Shown piece by piece: positions 5,375 through 11,704 of a stretch of 11,704 bases of DNA (its first letter is position 1; each line of letters starts with the position of its first letter). The translations under genes and the position numbers were made by a program. The stretch is taken from contig JAEDNL010000040.1 in assembly GCA_016302505.1 (NCBI GenBank), forward strand, positions 1-11,704. The letters are read 5' to 3'. Below the pieces are notes generated by a model. That model searched no databases, had not been told where the DNA came from, and saw nothing but the letters and a program-made list of their open reading frames with translations. The stretch comes from Bacilli bacterium. Its GTDB lineage: Bacteria; Bacillota_I; Bacilli_A; RF39; UBA660.

Positions 5375-6552
5375 AATATGAATTATTATTACCTGCTGGA
5401 GACTTAAATAGACTTAAATTTGCATTTTTATATGGTGCGGATGCTGTTTATATAGGTGGAGAATATTATAGTCTTAGAGCTAATGCTAATAACTTTACAT
5501 TAGATGAAATAAAAGAAGGTGTTGCCTTTGCTCATGAACGTAATAAAAAAGTATATGTTACAGTTAATATGATAATGCATAATGATGACTTAAATGGACT
5601 TGATGAATATTTAAAATCACTTGATGAGATTGGTATAGATTCATATATAGTTAGTGATTTCGCTGTTATAGAGTCTATTCACAGACAAAAATTAAAAACA
5701 CCATTCTTTATATCTACTCAAAAATCTATTACTAATTTAGAAGCAGTTAAGTTTTATAAAAGTCTTGGTGCTTATAGAGTAGTACTTGCAAGAGAATGTT
5801 CTTCTTTAGATATGAAAAATATAAAGGATAATGTTGATACTGAAGTAGAAGTATTTATTCATGGTGCGATGTGTACATCATATAGTGGTAGATGCGTTAT
5901 GTCTAATTATGTTACTTTAAGAGATTCTAATAGAGGTGGATGTAGTCAAGTATGTAGATTTATATTTGATAATGGTAGTGTTCATGATTATTGCATATCA
6001 TCTAAAGATTTGAATATGATAGATAATATTAGTGATATGATGGATATGGGTATTGAGTCATATAAAGTAGAAGGCAGAATGAAGAGTATGTATTATATAG
6101 CAACAGTTGCTAATAGTTATAGAACTATAATGGATAAAAAATTAAATAATACATTAACAGATAATGATATTAAATATTATAAAAAAGTATTAGAAAGAGT
6201 ATCTAATCGTGAGAATGCTGCTCAATTTTATGATAAAGTACCGGGAGTAGAAGGGCAATACTTTACTGGTAGACAAGAGTTAAGTAATCAAGATTTTTTA
6301 GGACTAGTAAAGTCGTATGATAAAAGTACTAGTACTGCTGTAGTTGAACAAAGAAATAAATTTAGTGTAGGAGATGAAATTGAAGTGTTTGGACCTTCTA
6401 TATCATTAAATACATTTACTGTTACAAGTATAATAAATAGTGATAATGAAAGTGTTAATAGTGCTTCTCATCCACAAGAAATTATTAAAATAAAAATACC
6501 ATTTGAAGTGCATGAAAATGATATTTTAAGAGTAAAGATATTGACAAATTAA
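5371..6552 (+). CDS. trhP2: U32-family protein, TrhP2-like (tRNA U34 hydroxylation)
   Basis: 393 residues, a full U32 protein (formerly annotated as collagenase-like peptidase; ~422 in B. subtilis YrrO). Signatures: ELLLPAGDLNRLKFAFLYGA (4-23), ADAVYIGGEYYSLRANANNF (23-42), STQKSITN (115-122), then the U32 core VFIHGAMCTSYSGRCVMSNY (161-180) and RGGCSQVCR (188-196), and YKVEGRMKS (231-239). Cys168, Cys175, Cys191 and Cys195 form the conserved cluster that binds an iron-sulfur centre in the related UbiU/UbiV proteins; Cys208 is an additional candidate. A small C-terminal beta domain follows (about 300-393). In B. subtilis YrrO (TrhP2) is needed with YrrN for prephenate-dependent 5-hydroxyuridine at tRNA position 34. 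It overlaps the preceding gene by ATGA. Protease activity is not expected. Confidence 0.88.
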   Translation: MKYELLLPAGDLNRLKFAFLYGADAVYIGGEYYSLRANANNFTLDEIKEGVAFAHERNKKVYVTVNMIMHNDDLNGLDEYLKSLDEIGIDSYIVSDFAVIESIHRQKLKTPFFISTQKSITNLEAVKFYKSLGAYRVVLARECSSLDMKNIKDNVDTEVEVFIHGAMCTSYSGRCVMSNYVTLRDSNRGGCSQVCRFIFDNGSVHDYCISSKDLNMIDNISDMMDMGIESYKVEGRMKSMYYIATVANSYRTIMDKKLNNTLTDNDIKYYKKVLERVSNRENAAQFYDKVPGVEGQYFTGRQELSNQDFLGLVKSYDKSTSTAVVEQRNKFSVGDEIEVFGPSISLNTFTVTSIINSDNESVNSASHPQEIIKIKIPFEVHENDILRVKILTN

Positions 6553-6569
6553 TAAATTTATAGTATCAT
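6541..6569 (+). promoter_or_regulatory. Strong internal promoter for greA
   Basis: A perfect -35 TTGACA (6541-6546), a 17-base spacer and the -10 TATCAT (6564-6569). The -35 lies inside the last codons of trhP2. The predicted start near 6576 precedes the greA ribosome site AGAGGTGA (6585-6592). It lets greA, and perhaps the trigger factor gene, be expressed independently of the upstream operon. Confidence 0.75.
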
Positions 6570-6601
6570 TTGTTGGTACAAGAAAGAGGTGACTTAACGT
6601 A

Positions 6602-7072
6602 ATGAAAAAGAAAGAAATTTTTCTTACAAGCGAAGGTTATTTGGAACTTGAAAATGAACTTAATTATTTAAGAAATGAAAAGAGAAAAGAAGTAACTCAA
6701 ACTCTTAAGGATGCTCGTGCTTTAGGTGACTTATCAGAAAATTCTGAATATGATCAAGCTCGTGAAGAACAAGCAAATTTAGAGAGGAGAATACTAGAGA
6801 TAGAATATACATTAGAACATGCAACTGTAATTGATAAATCTAGTGATGATGGTAAAGTTGGAATCGGATGTAATGTTGAATTACAATATGAAGATGATGA
6901 TGAGACAGAAAGTTATAAAATAGTAGGTAGTCAAGAAGCTGATCCATTTAATAATAAGATTTCAAATGAAAGTCCAATAGCTGCTGCTATACTTGGTAGA
7001 AAAGTTGGAGATACCGTTGAAGTTTCTTCACCAGATGGTGTTTACAGTGTTAAAATTGTTGCAATAGGATAG
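6602..7072 (+). CDS. greA: Transcription elongation factor GreA
   Basis: 156 residues, the standard GreA length (~157-158). The N-terminal coiled coil (about 10-75) starts with FLTSEGYLELENELNYLR and carries at its tip ARALGDLSENSEYDQAREEQ (38-57), with Asp43 and Glu46, the acidic pair inserted into the RNA polymerase secondary channel to stimulate cleavage of backtracked RNA. The C-terminal FKBP-like domain contains YKIVGSQEADP (104-114), ISNESPIAAAILG (119-131) and VGDTVEV (134-140). The start has AGAGGTGA 9 bases upstream and its own promoter. In B. subtilis greA follows yrrO and udk; udk is missing here. A small hairpin overlaps its stop codon. Confidence 0.97.
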   Translation: MKKKEIFLTSEGYLELENELNYLRNEKRKEVTQTLKDARALGDLSENSEYDQAREEQANLERRILEIEYTLEHATVIDKSSDDGKVGIGCNVELQYEDDDETESYKIVGSQEADPFNNKISNESPIAAAILGRKVGDTVEVSSPDGVYSVKIVAIG

Positions 7073-7086
7073 AAGTATCCTCTTTT
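7066..7086 (+). terminator. Weak hairpin overlapping the greA stop codon
   Basis: AGGATA (7066-7071) pairs with TATCCT (7076-7081) around GAAG, followed by CTTTT. The 6-bp stem and 4-T tail suggest at most partial termination, so some read-through into the trigger factor gene is likely. The stop codon TAG (7070-7072) lies within it. Confidence 0.4.
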
Positions 7087-7112
7087 GTAGTGTTAAATAG
7101 AAGGGAATTAAT

Positions 7113-8357
7113 ATGAAAGAAAAATATGATGTAAAATTACAGGGAAAAGAATGGAAGGATTGCTTAAAACAAGCATTTGATAAGAAGAAAAAAGATATCA
7201 AAATGGATGGCTTTAGAAAAGGACAAGTTCCATATGATGTTTATGTTAAAAAAATGGGAGTAGAAGTATTATATATGGATGCTGTTGATATTGCAGTTGA
7301 TATTTTATATGCTAAATTATTAAAAGATGATAAGACTATTATCCCAGCTGCAACTCCTGGTATTGATATTAAAAATATAACTCATGACGAAATAGAAATA
7401 GAATTTACTTTAGTATCAGCTCCAAAAGTTGAACTTGGTAAGCATACTAAACTTGGAGTAAAAAAAGAAGAAGTAGTTATAACTGACTCTCAAATTGAAC
7501 ATGAACTTCATCATTTACAAGAACAATTTGTTGAAGTAAAAGATCTTGATGATGATGCTGCAATTAAAGAAGGAAATGTTGCTGTTATTGACTTTGAAGG
7601 ATTTAAAGACGGTAAAGCATTTAAAGGTGGTAAAGGAGAAGATTATTCATTAGAAATAGGTTCTCATACATTTATTCCTGGATTTGAAGAAGCTTTAGTA
7701 GGACTTAAAAAAGGAGATACTAAAGATGTTAATGTAACATTTCCAGAAAATTATCATTCTGAAGATTTAAAGGGACAACCAGTAATATTTAAAGTTACAG
7801 TTAAAGCTGTTAAAGAAAGAGTGTTACCTGAATTTAATAAAGAATTCTTTGAAGATTTAAATGTGGGTGGAGTAGAAAACTTAGATGATTTAAAAAAATA
7901 TATTAAAGAAAATATGACTGCTGAACGTTCAAAACAATTAGAAGATGAATATTTATTTAAATGTTTAGATGAAGTAGTTAAAAATTCTAAATTTGATATT
8001 CCTGAAGAAATGACTGATGATGAAACTAATAGATTAGTAAGAGAATTTAGTGAAAAATTAAGTTATCAAGGACTAAAGTTAGAAGATTATTTAAAATATA
8101 TTAATTCAACTATAGATGATTTTAAAGCTACTTTAAAGGATGAGGCAAACAAGAGAGTTGGTTATAGACTTATAATGGATGCTGTTATTGAAAATGAAAA
8201 GATTGAAGTAAGCGAAGAAGAACTTGAAAGTGAACTTAAGAAAACAAGCGAAGAATATAAAATGAGTGTTGAAGATTTCTTAAAAGAAGTAGGTAATAAA
8301 GAATTATTTAAATATGATTTACTTATGAGAAAAGCAATGGAAATCATTACAAAATAA
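7113..8357 (+). CDS. tig: Trigger factor (ribosome-associated chaperone and peptidyl-prolyl isomerase)
   Basis: 414 residues. Domains in order: ribosome-binding N-domain (about 1-105) with the signature GFRKGQVP (33-40) that docks at the exit tunnel; FKBP-type isomerase domain (about 150-235) with GNVAVIDFEGFKDGKAF (154-170), IPGFEEALVGLKKGDT (188-203) and a closing VTVKAVKE; and a helical C-terminal chaperone domain with VGYRLIMDAVIENEKIEVSE near its end. The GFRKGQVP motif begins about ten residues earlier than in E. coli (43-50), so the first beta strand is shortened. The start is firm: AAGGGA is 6 bases upstream and an in-frame TAG (7098-7100) blocks extension. It binds nascent chains in the cytoplasm. 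It is separated from greA by 40 bases; no convincing promoter of its own was seen, so co-transcription with greA is likely. Confidence 0.97.
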   Translation: MKEKYDVKLQGKEWKDCLKQAFDKKKKDIKMDGFRKGQVPYDVYVKKMGVEVLYMDAVDIAVDILYAKLLKDDKTIIPAATPGIDIKNITHDEIEIEFTLVSAPKVELGKHTKLGVKKEEVVITDSQIEHELHHLQEQFVEVKDLDDDAAIKEGNVAVIDFEGFKDGKAFKGGKGEDYSLEIGSHTFIPGFEEALVGLKKGDTKDVNVTFPENYHSEDLKGQPVIFKVTVKAVKERVLPEFNKEFFEDLNVGGVENLDDLKKYIKENMTAERSKQLEDEYLFKCLDEVVKNSKFDIPEEMTDDETNRLVREFSEKLSYQGLKLEDYLKYINSTIDDFKATLKDEANKRVGYRLIMDAVIENEKIEVSEEELESELKKTSEEYKMSVEDFLKEVGNKELFKYDLLMRKAMEIITK

Positions 8358-8361
8358 TATT

Positions 8362-8385
8362 AGCGACATTAGTCGCTTTTGTTTT
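8362..8385 (+). terminator. Intrinsic terminator after trigger factor
   Basis: AGCGAC (8362-8367), loop ATTA, GTCGCT (8372-8377), then TTTGTTTT. This is a compact GC-rich stem in a very AT-rich context with a U-tract, 4 bases after the tig stop codon. It ends the greA-tig transcription unit. Confidence 0.9.
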
Positions 8386-8396
8386 ATAATAAAATA

Positions 8397-8421
8397 TGTT
8401 AAAAAAAAGAAAAATTTAACA
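8397..8421. repeat. Inverted repeat in the TMEM43-gene upstream region
   Basis: TGTTAAA (8397-8403) and TTTAACA (8415-8421) flank an A-rich 11-base spacer just upstream of the predicted -35. It could be an operator or a chance match; 7-base arms in such AT-rich DNA are not rare. Confidence 0.3.
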
Positions 8422-8427
8422 CAATTA

Positions 8428-8456
8428 TTGAATATATTAAGAAAATAGGTTATTAT
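8428..8456 (+). promoter_or_regulatory. Predicted promoter of the TMEM43-family gene
   Basis: The -35 TTGAAT (8428-8433), 17-base spacer and -10 TATTAT (8451-8456) give a start near 8463 and a ~68-base leader. It is the best match in the 8386-8530 gap, which otherwise holds only two AT-rich inverted repeats and no open reading frame. Confidence 0.5.
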
Positions 8457-8485
8457 ATAGCTGAAATACTTAAATAAAATACTAG

Positions 8486-8503
8486 ATTAATAAAATTATT
8501 AAT
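8486..8503. repeat. AT-only palindrome in the leader of the TMEM43-family gene
   Basis: ATTAATAA (8486-8493) and TTATTAAT (8496-8503) around AA: a perfect 8-base-arm palindrome downstream of the predicted transcription start, where a repressor could bind. It is all A/T, so chance is plausible. Confidence 0.3.
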
Positions 8504-8530
8504 TGAGTTTTAGATTTATATGGAGGAATT

Positions 8531-9547
8531 ATGAAAAATAAAAGAGGTATTATGTTTGGATTAATTATAATAATAGTATCTGTTATATTACTTTTTATTA
8601 ATGAAAATAAATATATAAATATTTATAAAAGCACACAAGTTGAAAGAGATAATTTAACTGATATTGAAAATGATATGGTAAATGGTTTATATGAACAGAG
8701 TTTAGTATGTGTTAGTGGTAAAATGAGTATTAATGAAACTCTTACTGATAGTAAATTTGGTGTATCAGTAAAAAGTCCTAAACTTGTTAGAGTAGTAGAA
8801 ATGTATCAATATAAACAAAATGATAATAAATATAGTAAAGTGTGGTCTAGTGAATTATTTGATACATCATATAGTAAAGAATATAAAAATCCTGTATCGA
8901 TGCCATATAGTTCTACTTCATATTTTGCTAGTGATGTTAAAGTCGGTGTATTTAGATTATCTTTTGAACAGTTATCTAATTTAGATACAAATAAATATTA
9001 TAATGAATTTAATCAAAATATTATTAGTTCTCTTGGATATGTAATTAACGATAAATATATAACTAATTCAAGTGATATTAATAATCCTAAAATAGGGGAT
9101 ATAAGAATATCATTTAAATATAATGACTATAAAGAAATTACTGTACTTGCTTTACAAAAATCTGATACTTTTGAAACATATAATTCATCTAATGGTGAAA
9201 ATATTAACGTAGTTGTAAATGGTATTAAAACAGGTAATGAAGTACTTGATGATATTTCAAATAACAATATAATACTTTTATGGGGATTAAGAGTTATTCT
9301 TTTTATAACAAATATTATTGGATTTATTTTAATATTAAATAATTTTAAAAAATTAAATAAGAAAGTAATATTACTTGGTAGTGTTAATCATACTCTAATA
9401 GTATCTATTATATTAAGTATATCTTTATGTTTATTAATGATTAGTATTCCTTATTTTAGTTATAATTTATTAACTGGGGTTATACTTATATTATTATCTA
9501 TTATAATATTTTGGTTATGTACTTTAATTACAAGAAAAAAATCGTAG
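8531..9547 (+). CDS. TMEM43 (LUMA) family membrane protein
   Basis: 338 residues. One N-terminal transmembrane helix (about 6-24) ends in FINE, a large extracytoplasmic domain spans about 25-245, and three C-terminal helices lie at about 247-270, 286-309 and 312-332, ending in RKKS. This is the layout of the TMEM43 family. Sequence traces fit: VSGKMS (61-66), DSKFGVSVKSPKLVRVVEMY (73-92) continuing YQYK, KVWSSELFDTSYS (103-115), NPVSMP (120-125), VKVGVFRLS (136-144) and IGDIRISF (188-195). The human homologue is an inner nuclear membrane protein; the role of bacterial members is not established. GGAGGAA precedes the start. It has its own predicted promoter after the tig terminator and no operon partner in view. 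The family call rests on remembered motif patterns and fits well; function should be left open. Confidence 0.75.
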   Translation: MKNKRGIMFGLIIIIVSVILLFINENKYINIYKSTQVERDNLTDIENDMVNGLYEQSLVCVSGKMSINETLTDSKFGVSVKSPKLVRVVEMYQYKQNDNKYSKVWSSELFDTSYSKEYKNPVSMPYSSTSYFASDVKVGVFRLSFEQLSNLDTNKYYNEFNQNIISSLGYVINDKYITNSSDINNPKIGDIRISFKYNDYKEITVLALQKSDTFETYNSSNGENINVVVNGIKTGNEVLDDISNNNIILLWGLRVILFITNIIGFILILNNFKKLNKKVILLGSVNHTLIVSIILSISLCLLMISIPYFSYNLLTGVILILLSIIIFWLCTLITRKKS

Positions 9548-9561
9548 TTTATACGATTTTT
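9537..9561. terminator. Bidirectional terminator shared by the TMEM43-family gene and tex
   Basis: AAAAATCGTA (9537-9546) pairs perfectly with TACGATTTTT (9552-9561) around GTTTA, giving A/U tracts in both directions. The + strand stop TAG (9545-9547) overlaps the left arm and the start of the loop, and the tex stop (complement of 9560-9562) overlaps the right arm, so the 12-base gap between the convergent genes does double duty. Confidence 0.85.
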
Positions 9562-11701
9562 AATTTGGATTTATTAATGATAAAGAAACTTTTTCTTTAT
9601 CTTTATTTATATCTATAACATAACAAGTAACTATATCACCAACACTTAATACTTCACTAGGATGCTTAATATATTTATTAGTTATTTTTGATATATGTAC
9701 TAAAGCAGCATCATGAAGACCTATATCTATAAAAGCACCAAAATCAACAATATTTCTAACAGTACCAGAAAGTTCCATTCCTATTTTTAAGTTATCTATT
9801 GATAATATATCACTTTTTAATAATGGTGTTTCATAGTCATCTCTAAAGTCTCTATTAGGTCTTTTTAATGAATCAATGATATCATTTAAAGTATAAGTAT
9901 CTATATCTAATAATTTAGAAGTTTCATTTATATTAAGTGAATCTAATTTATTTACTAATTTTTCACTCCCAATATCACTTATATTCATATCAATATATTT
10001 AAGAAGTGATAGGGTTTTATCATAACTTTCAGTATGTATATTAGTTTCATCAAGTGGATTATCACCATCTATTACTCTCATAAATCCGATTGATTGTTCA
10101 TATATTTTATCAGTTAATAGTTTTTTCTTTTTGATTTCTTCTCTTGAAGTTATTTTCCCATGTTCTTCTCTATATTTAATTATTTTATTGATTGCAGTAG
10201 TTGTAAGTCCAGATATATATTTTAATATAGAAGGGGATGCAGTATTTATATTAACACCTACATTATTTACACATTTTGTTACAGTAAAATCAAGAGATTC
10301 AGATAATTTCTTTTGTGAAACATCATGTTGATATTGTCCAACTCCTATAGATTTAGGATCTATTTTGACAAGTTCATTTAATGGATCTTGTAATCTTCTT
10401 GCGATTGAAACAGCGCTTCTTTGTTCAACATGCAAGTCTGGAAATTCTTTAATGGCTAAAGGACTTGCACTATAAACACTAGCACCGGCTTCTGATACAA
10501 TAGCATATTTACAATGATTTAATTCTTTAACTGTTTCACTTACTAATTTTTCACTTTCTCTTGATGCAGTACCATTACCAATAGCAATTATATCAACTTT
10601 AAATTTATTTATTATATCCTTTAATATTTCTTTTGATTTTTCCCATTCATTTTTAGGTTCATGTGGGTATATAACAGAAATATTTAATACTTTAGAAGTA
10701 GGATCTACTACTGCTAGTTTACATCCTGTTCTAAATGCTGGGTCAAAACCTAAAACTGTTTTTTCTTTCATAGGTGCGATTAATAAAAGACTTTCTAAAT
10801 TATCTTTGAATACTTCTATAGATTTATCTTCACTTTTAATAGTAAGTTCACTTCTAACCTCACGTTCTATAGAAGGACTAATAAGTCTTTTAAAACTATC
10901 TTTGATAGCTTCTTTTATTAAATAATTAACAGGGCTTTCTTTTTTAATATTTTTAGATTCAATATATGATAATATATCATCTGTATTAACTTCTATTGAT
11001 ACAGTTAATATCTTTTCATTTTCACCTCTATTTATAGCTAGAACTCTATGTGGTTTAATATATTTAACAGGTTCACTAAAATTATAGTACATTTCATATA
11101 TTTTATTTTCATCATTAGCTTTTGGTTTTAATTTTGTAGTAAGAATACCATTTTTATAATAGTAACTTCTAATCCATTTTCTATAGTATGCATTATCACT
11201 TATCCATTCTGCTATTATGTATTTAGCACCAGTTAAAGCATCATCTATGGTTTTAACATTTTCATTTAAGAATTTATTAACTGCATTTTCATTCCATGTA
11301 CTAGGTTCACTCATTATTATTTTAGCAAGACCTTCAAGACCGTTTTTAATGGCTTCTGTTGCTTTGGTTTTTTTCTTTTCTTTATATGGTGCATATATAT
11401 CATCAACTTCAACTAGTTTTTTACAAGCCATAATATTATTTTTAATTTCATCTGTAAGAAGACCTTTTTCATCAATAAGTTTAATTACAGTTTCTTTTCT
11501 TTTAAGTAAATTTACTTGATATTCATAGTATTCATTAATTTGTCTTATTTGTTCTTCATCTAAAGCACCAGTTACTTCTTTTCTATATCTTGCGATAAAT
11601 GGTATAGTATTTCCTTCTTCAAGTAGTTTTAATACTGCTTCTATTTGATTATTTTTAATATTTAAATTATTTGATATTTCATCTATTATTTCTTTATTCA
11701 T
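9560..11701 (-). CDS. tex: Tex family transcription accessory protein (S1 RNA-binding)
   Basis: 713 residues, the full usual length (~710-780). In order: N-terminal helical Tex domain with VLKLLEEGNTIPFIARYRKE (23-42) then VTGALDE (43-49) and VDDIYAPYKEKKKTKA (99-114); YqgF/RNase H-like domain opening with TVLGFDPAFRTGCKLAVVD (315-333) and IIAIGNGTASRESE (371-384); helix-hairpin-helix region with VNINTASPSIL (483-493); a linker; and a C-terminal S1 domain (about 639-710) with GTVRNIVDFGAFIDIG (646-661) and ALVHISK (666-672). Tex is a bacterial relative of eukaryotic Spt6, binds nucleic acid through S1, and has been linked to transcription and toxin expression; its exact role is unsettled. The B. 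subtilis relative is YdcI. ATG at 11701 begins the conserved N-terminus, but its ribosome site lies beyond the window edge, so the promoter cannot be seen. Confidence 0.95.
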   Translation of the reverse strand: MNKEIIDEISNNLNIKNNQIEAVLKLLEEGNTIPFIARYRKEVTGALDEEQIRQINEYYEYQVNLLKRKETVIKLIDEKGLLTDEIKNNIMACKKLVEVDDIYAPYKEKKKTKATEAIKNGLEGLAKIIMSEPSTWNENAVNKFLNENVKTIDDALTGAKYIIAEWISDNAYYRKWIRSYYYKNGILTTKLKPKANDENKIYEMYYNFSEPVKYIKPHRVLAINRGENEKILTVSIEVNTDDILSYIESKNIKKESPVNYLIKEAIKDSFKRLISPSIEREVRSELTIKSEDKSIEVFKDNLESLLLIAPMKEKTVLGFDPAFRTGCKLAVVDPTSKVLNISVIYPHEPKNEWEKSKEILKDIINKFKVDIIAIGNGTASRESEKLVSETVKELNHCKYAIVSEAGASVYSASPLAIKEFPDLHVEQRSAVSIARRLQDPLNELVKIDPKSIGVGQYQHDVSQKKLSESLDFTVTKCVNNVGVNINTASPSILKYISGLTTTAINKIIKYREEHGKITSREEIKKKKLLTDKIYEQSIGFMRVIDGDNPLDETNIHTESYDKTLSLLKYIDMNISDIGSEKLVNKLDSLNINETSKLLDIDTYTLNDIIDSLKRPNRDFRDDYETPLLKSDILSIDNLKIGMELSGTVRNIVDFGAFIDIGLHDAALVHISKITNKYIKHPSEVLSVGDIVTCYVIDINKDKEKVSLSLINPN

Positions 11702-11704
11702 TTT

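Noticed and set aside
5371..6552. Collagenase-like peptidase function for the U32 protein
   Set aside because: The peptidase label is historical; the conserved Cys cluster and the trmR context point to tRNA modification, and no protease catalytic signature is visible.
8162..8347. Ser/Leu-rich minus-strand frame inside trigger factor
   Set aside because: A low-complexity antisense of the Glu/Lys-rich C-terminal helices of Tig; typical shadow of GAA/AAA codons.
11217..11519. Hydrophobic plus-strand frame opposite tex (and a similar one at 10131-10331)
   Set aside because: Apparent membrane-protein character comes from reading Lys/Glu-rich tex codons in reverse; tex is full length and conserved across both regions.
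1..11704. CRISPR arrays, insertion sequences, tRNA or rRNA genes
   Set aside because: No regularly spaced repeats, transposase-like frames, cloverleaf-like segments or rRNA signatures were seen in the short intergenic gaps.

Overview
The window comes from a very AT-rich, low-GC Gram-positive bacterium. Gene order, small families typical of Bacillota (an IreB homologue and a DUF1292 protein) and purine-rich Shine-Dalgarno sites point to class Bacilli. The surface protein at the left edge and the extreme AT bias suggest an uncultured gut lineage of the RF39/Mollicutes-like type; that placement is inference. TGA is a stop codon here (2254-2256, 5372-5374) and Trp is TGG, so the genetic code is the standard bacterial one. 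MltG implies a peptidoglycan wall.

Left edge (2-675, + strand): the 3' part of a large gene for a DUF6273-type, probably C-type-lectin-fold, protein. Its last ~145 bases differ sharply from the rest of the gene: about 47% GC, and none of the 42 codons in 482-607 ends in A, against 73 of the 160 codons before it. This is the pattern expected of the variable region of a diversity-generating retroelement (DGR) target, and it is the most interesting signal in the window. No reverse transcriptase or template repeat is visible here, so those would have to lie outside. A strong hairpin follows the stop codon and is shared with the convergent gene.

668-1921 (- strand): a polyprenyl diphosphate synthase with an unrecognised N-terminal extension. 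Its promoter lies back to back with that of the main operon.

2008-7072 (+ strand): a tightly packed, often overlapping operon with the order ireB, ruvX, DUF1292, mltG, trmR-like, trhP1-like, trhP2-like, then greA behind its own promoter. This is the order of the Bacillus subtilis yrzL-yrrK-yrzB-yrrL-yrrM-yrrN-yrrO-(udk)-greA cluster without udk, and alaS is absent upstream. The genes cover kinase-linked wall stress signalling, rRNA processing, glycan-strand termination, tRNA wobble-uridine modification and rescue of stalled transcription. Trigger factor (7113-8357) follows and ends at a clear terminator.

8358-9547 (+ strand): a ~170-base non-coding leader with a promoter and two AT-rich inverted repeats, then a TMEM43-family membrane protein, uncommon in bacterial annotation. 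9560-11701 (- strand): a nearly edge-to-edge tex gene for the S1-domain transcription accessory protein. It converges on the TMEM43 gene, and the stop codons of both overlap one shared hairpin terminator.

No tRNA, rRNA, CRISPR array or insertion sequence was seen. No stretch over 300 bases lacks a gene.
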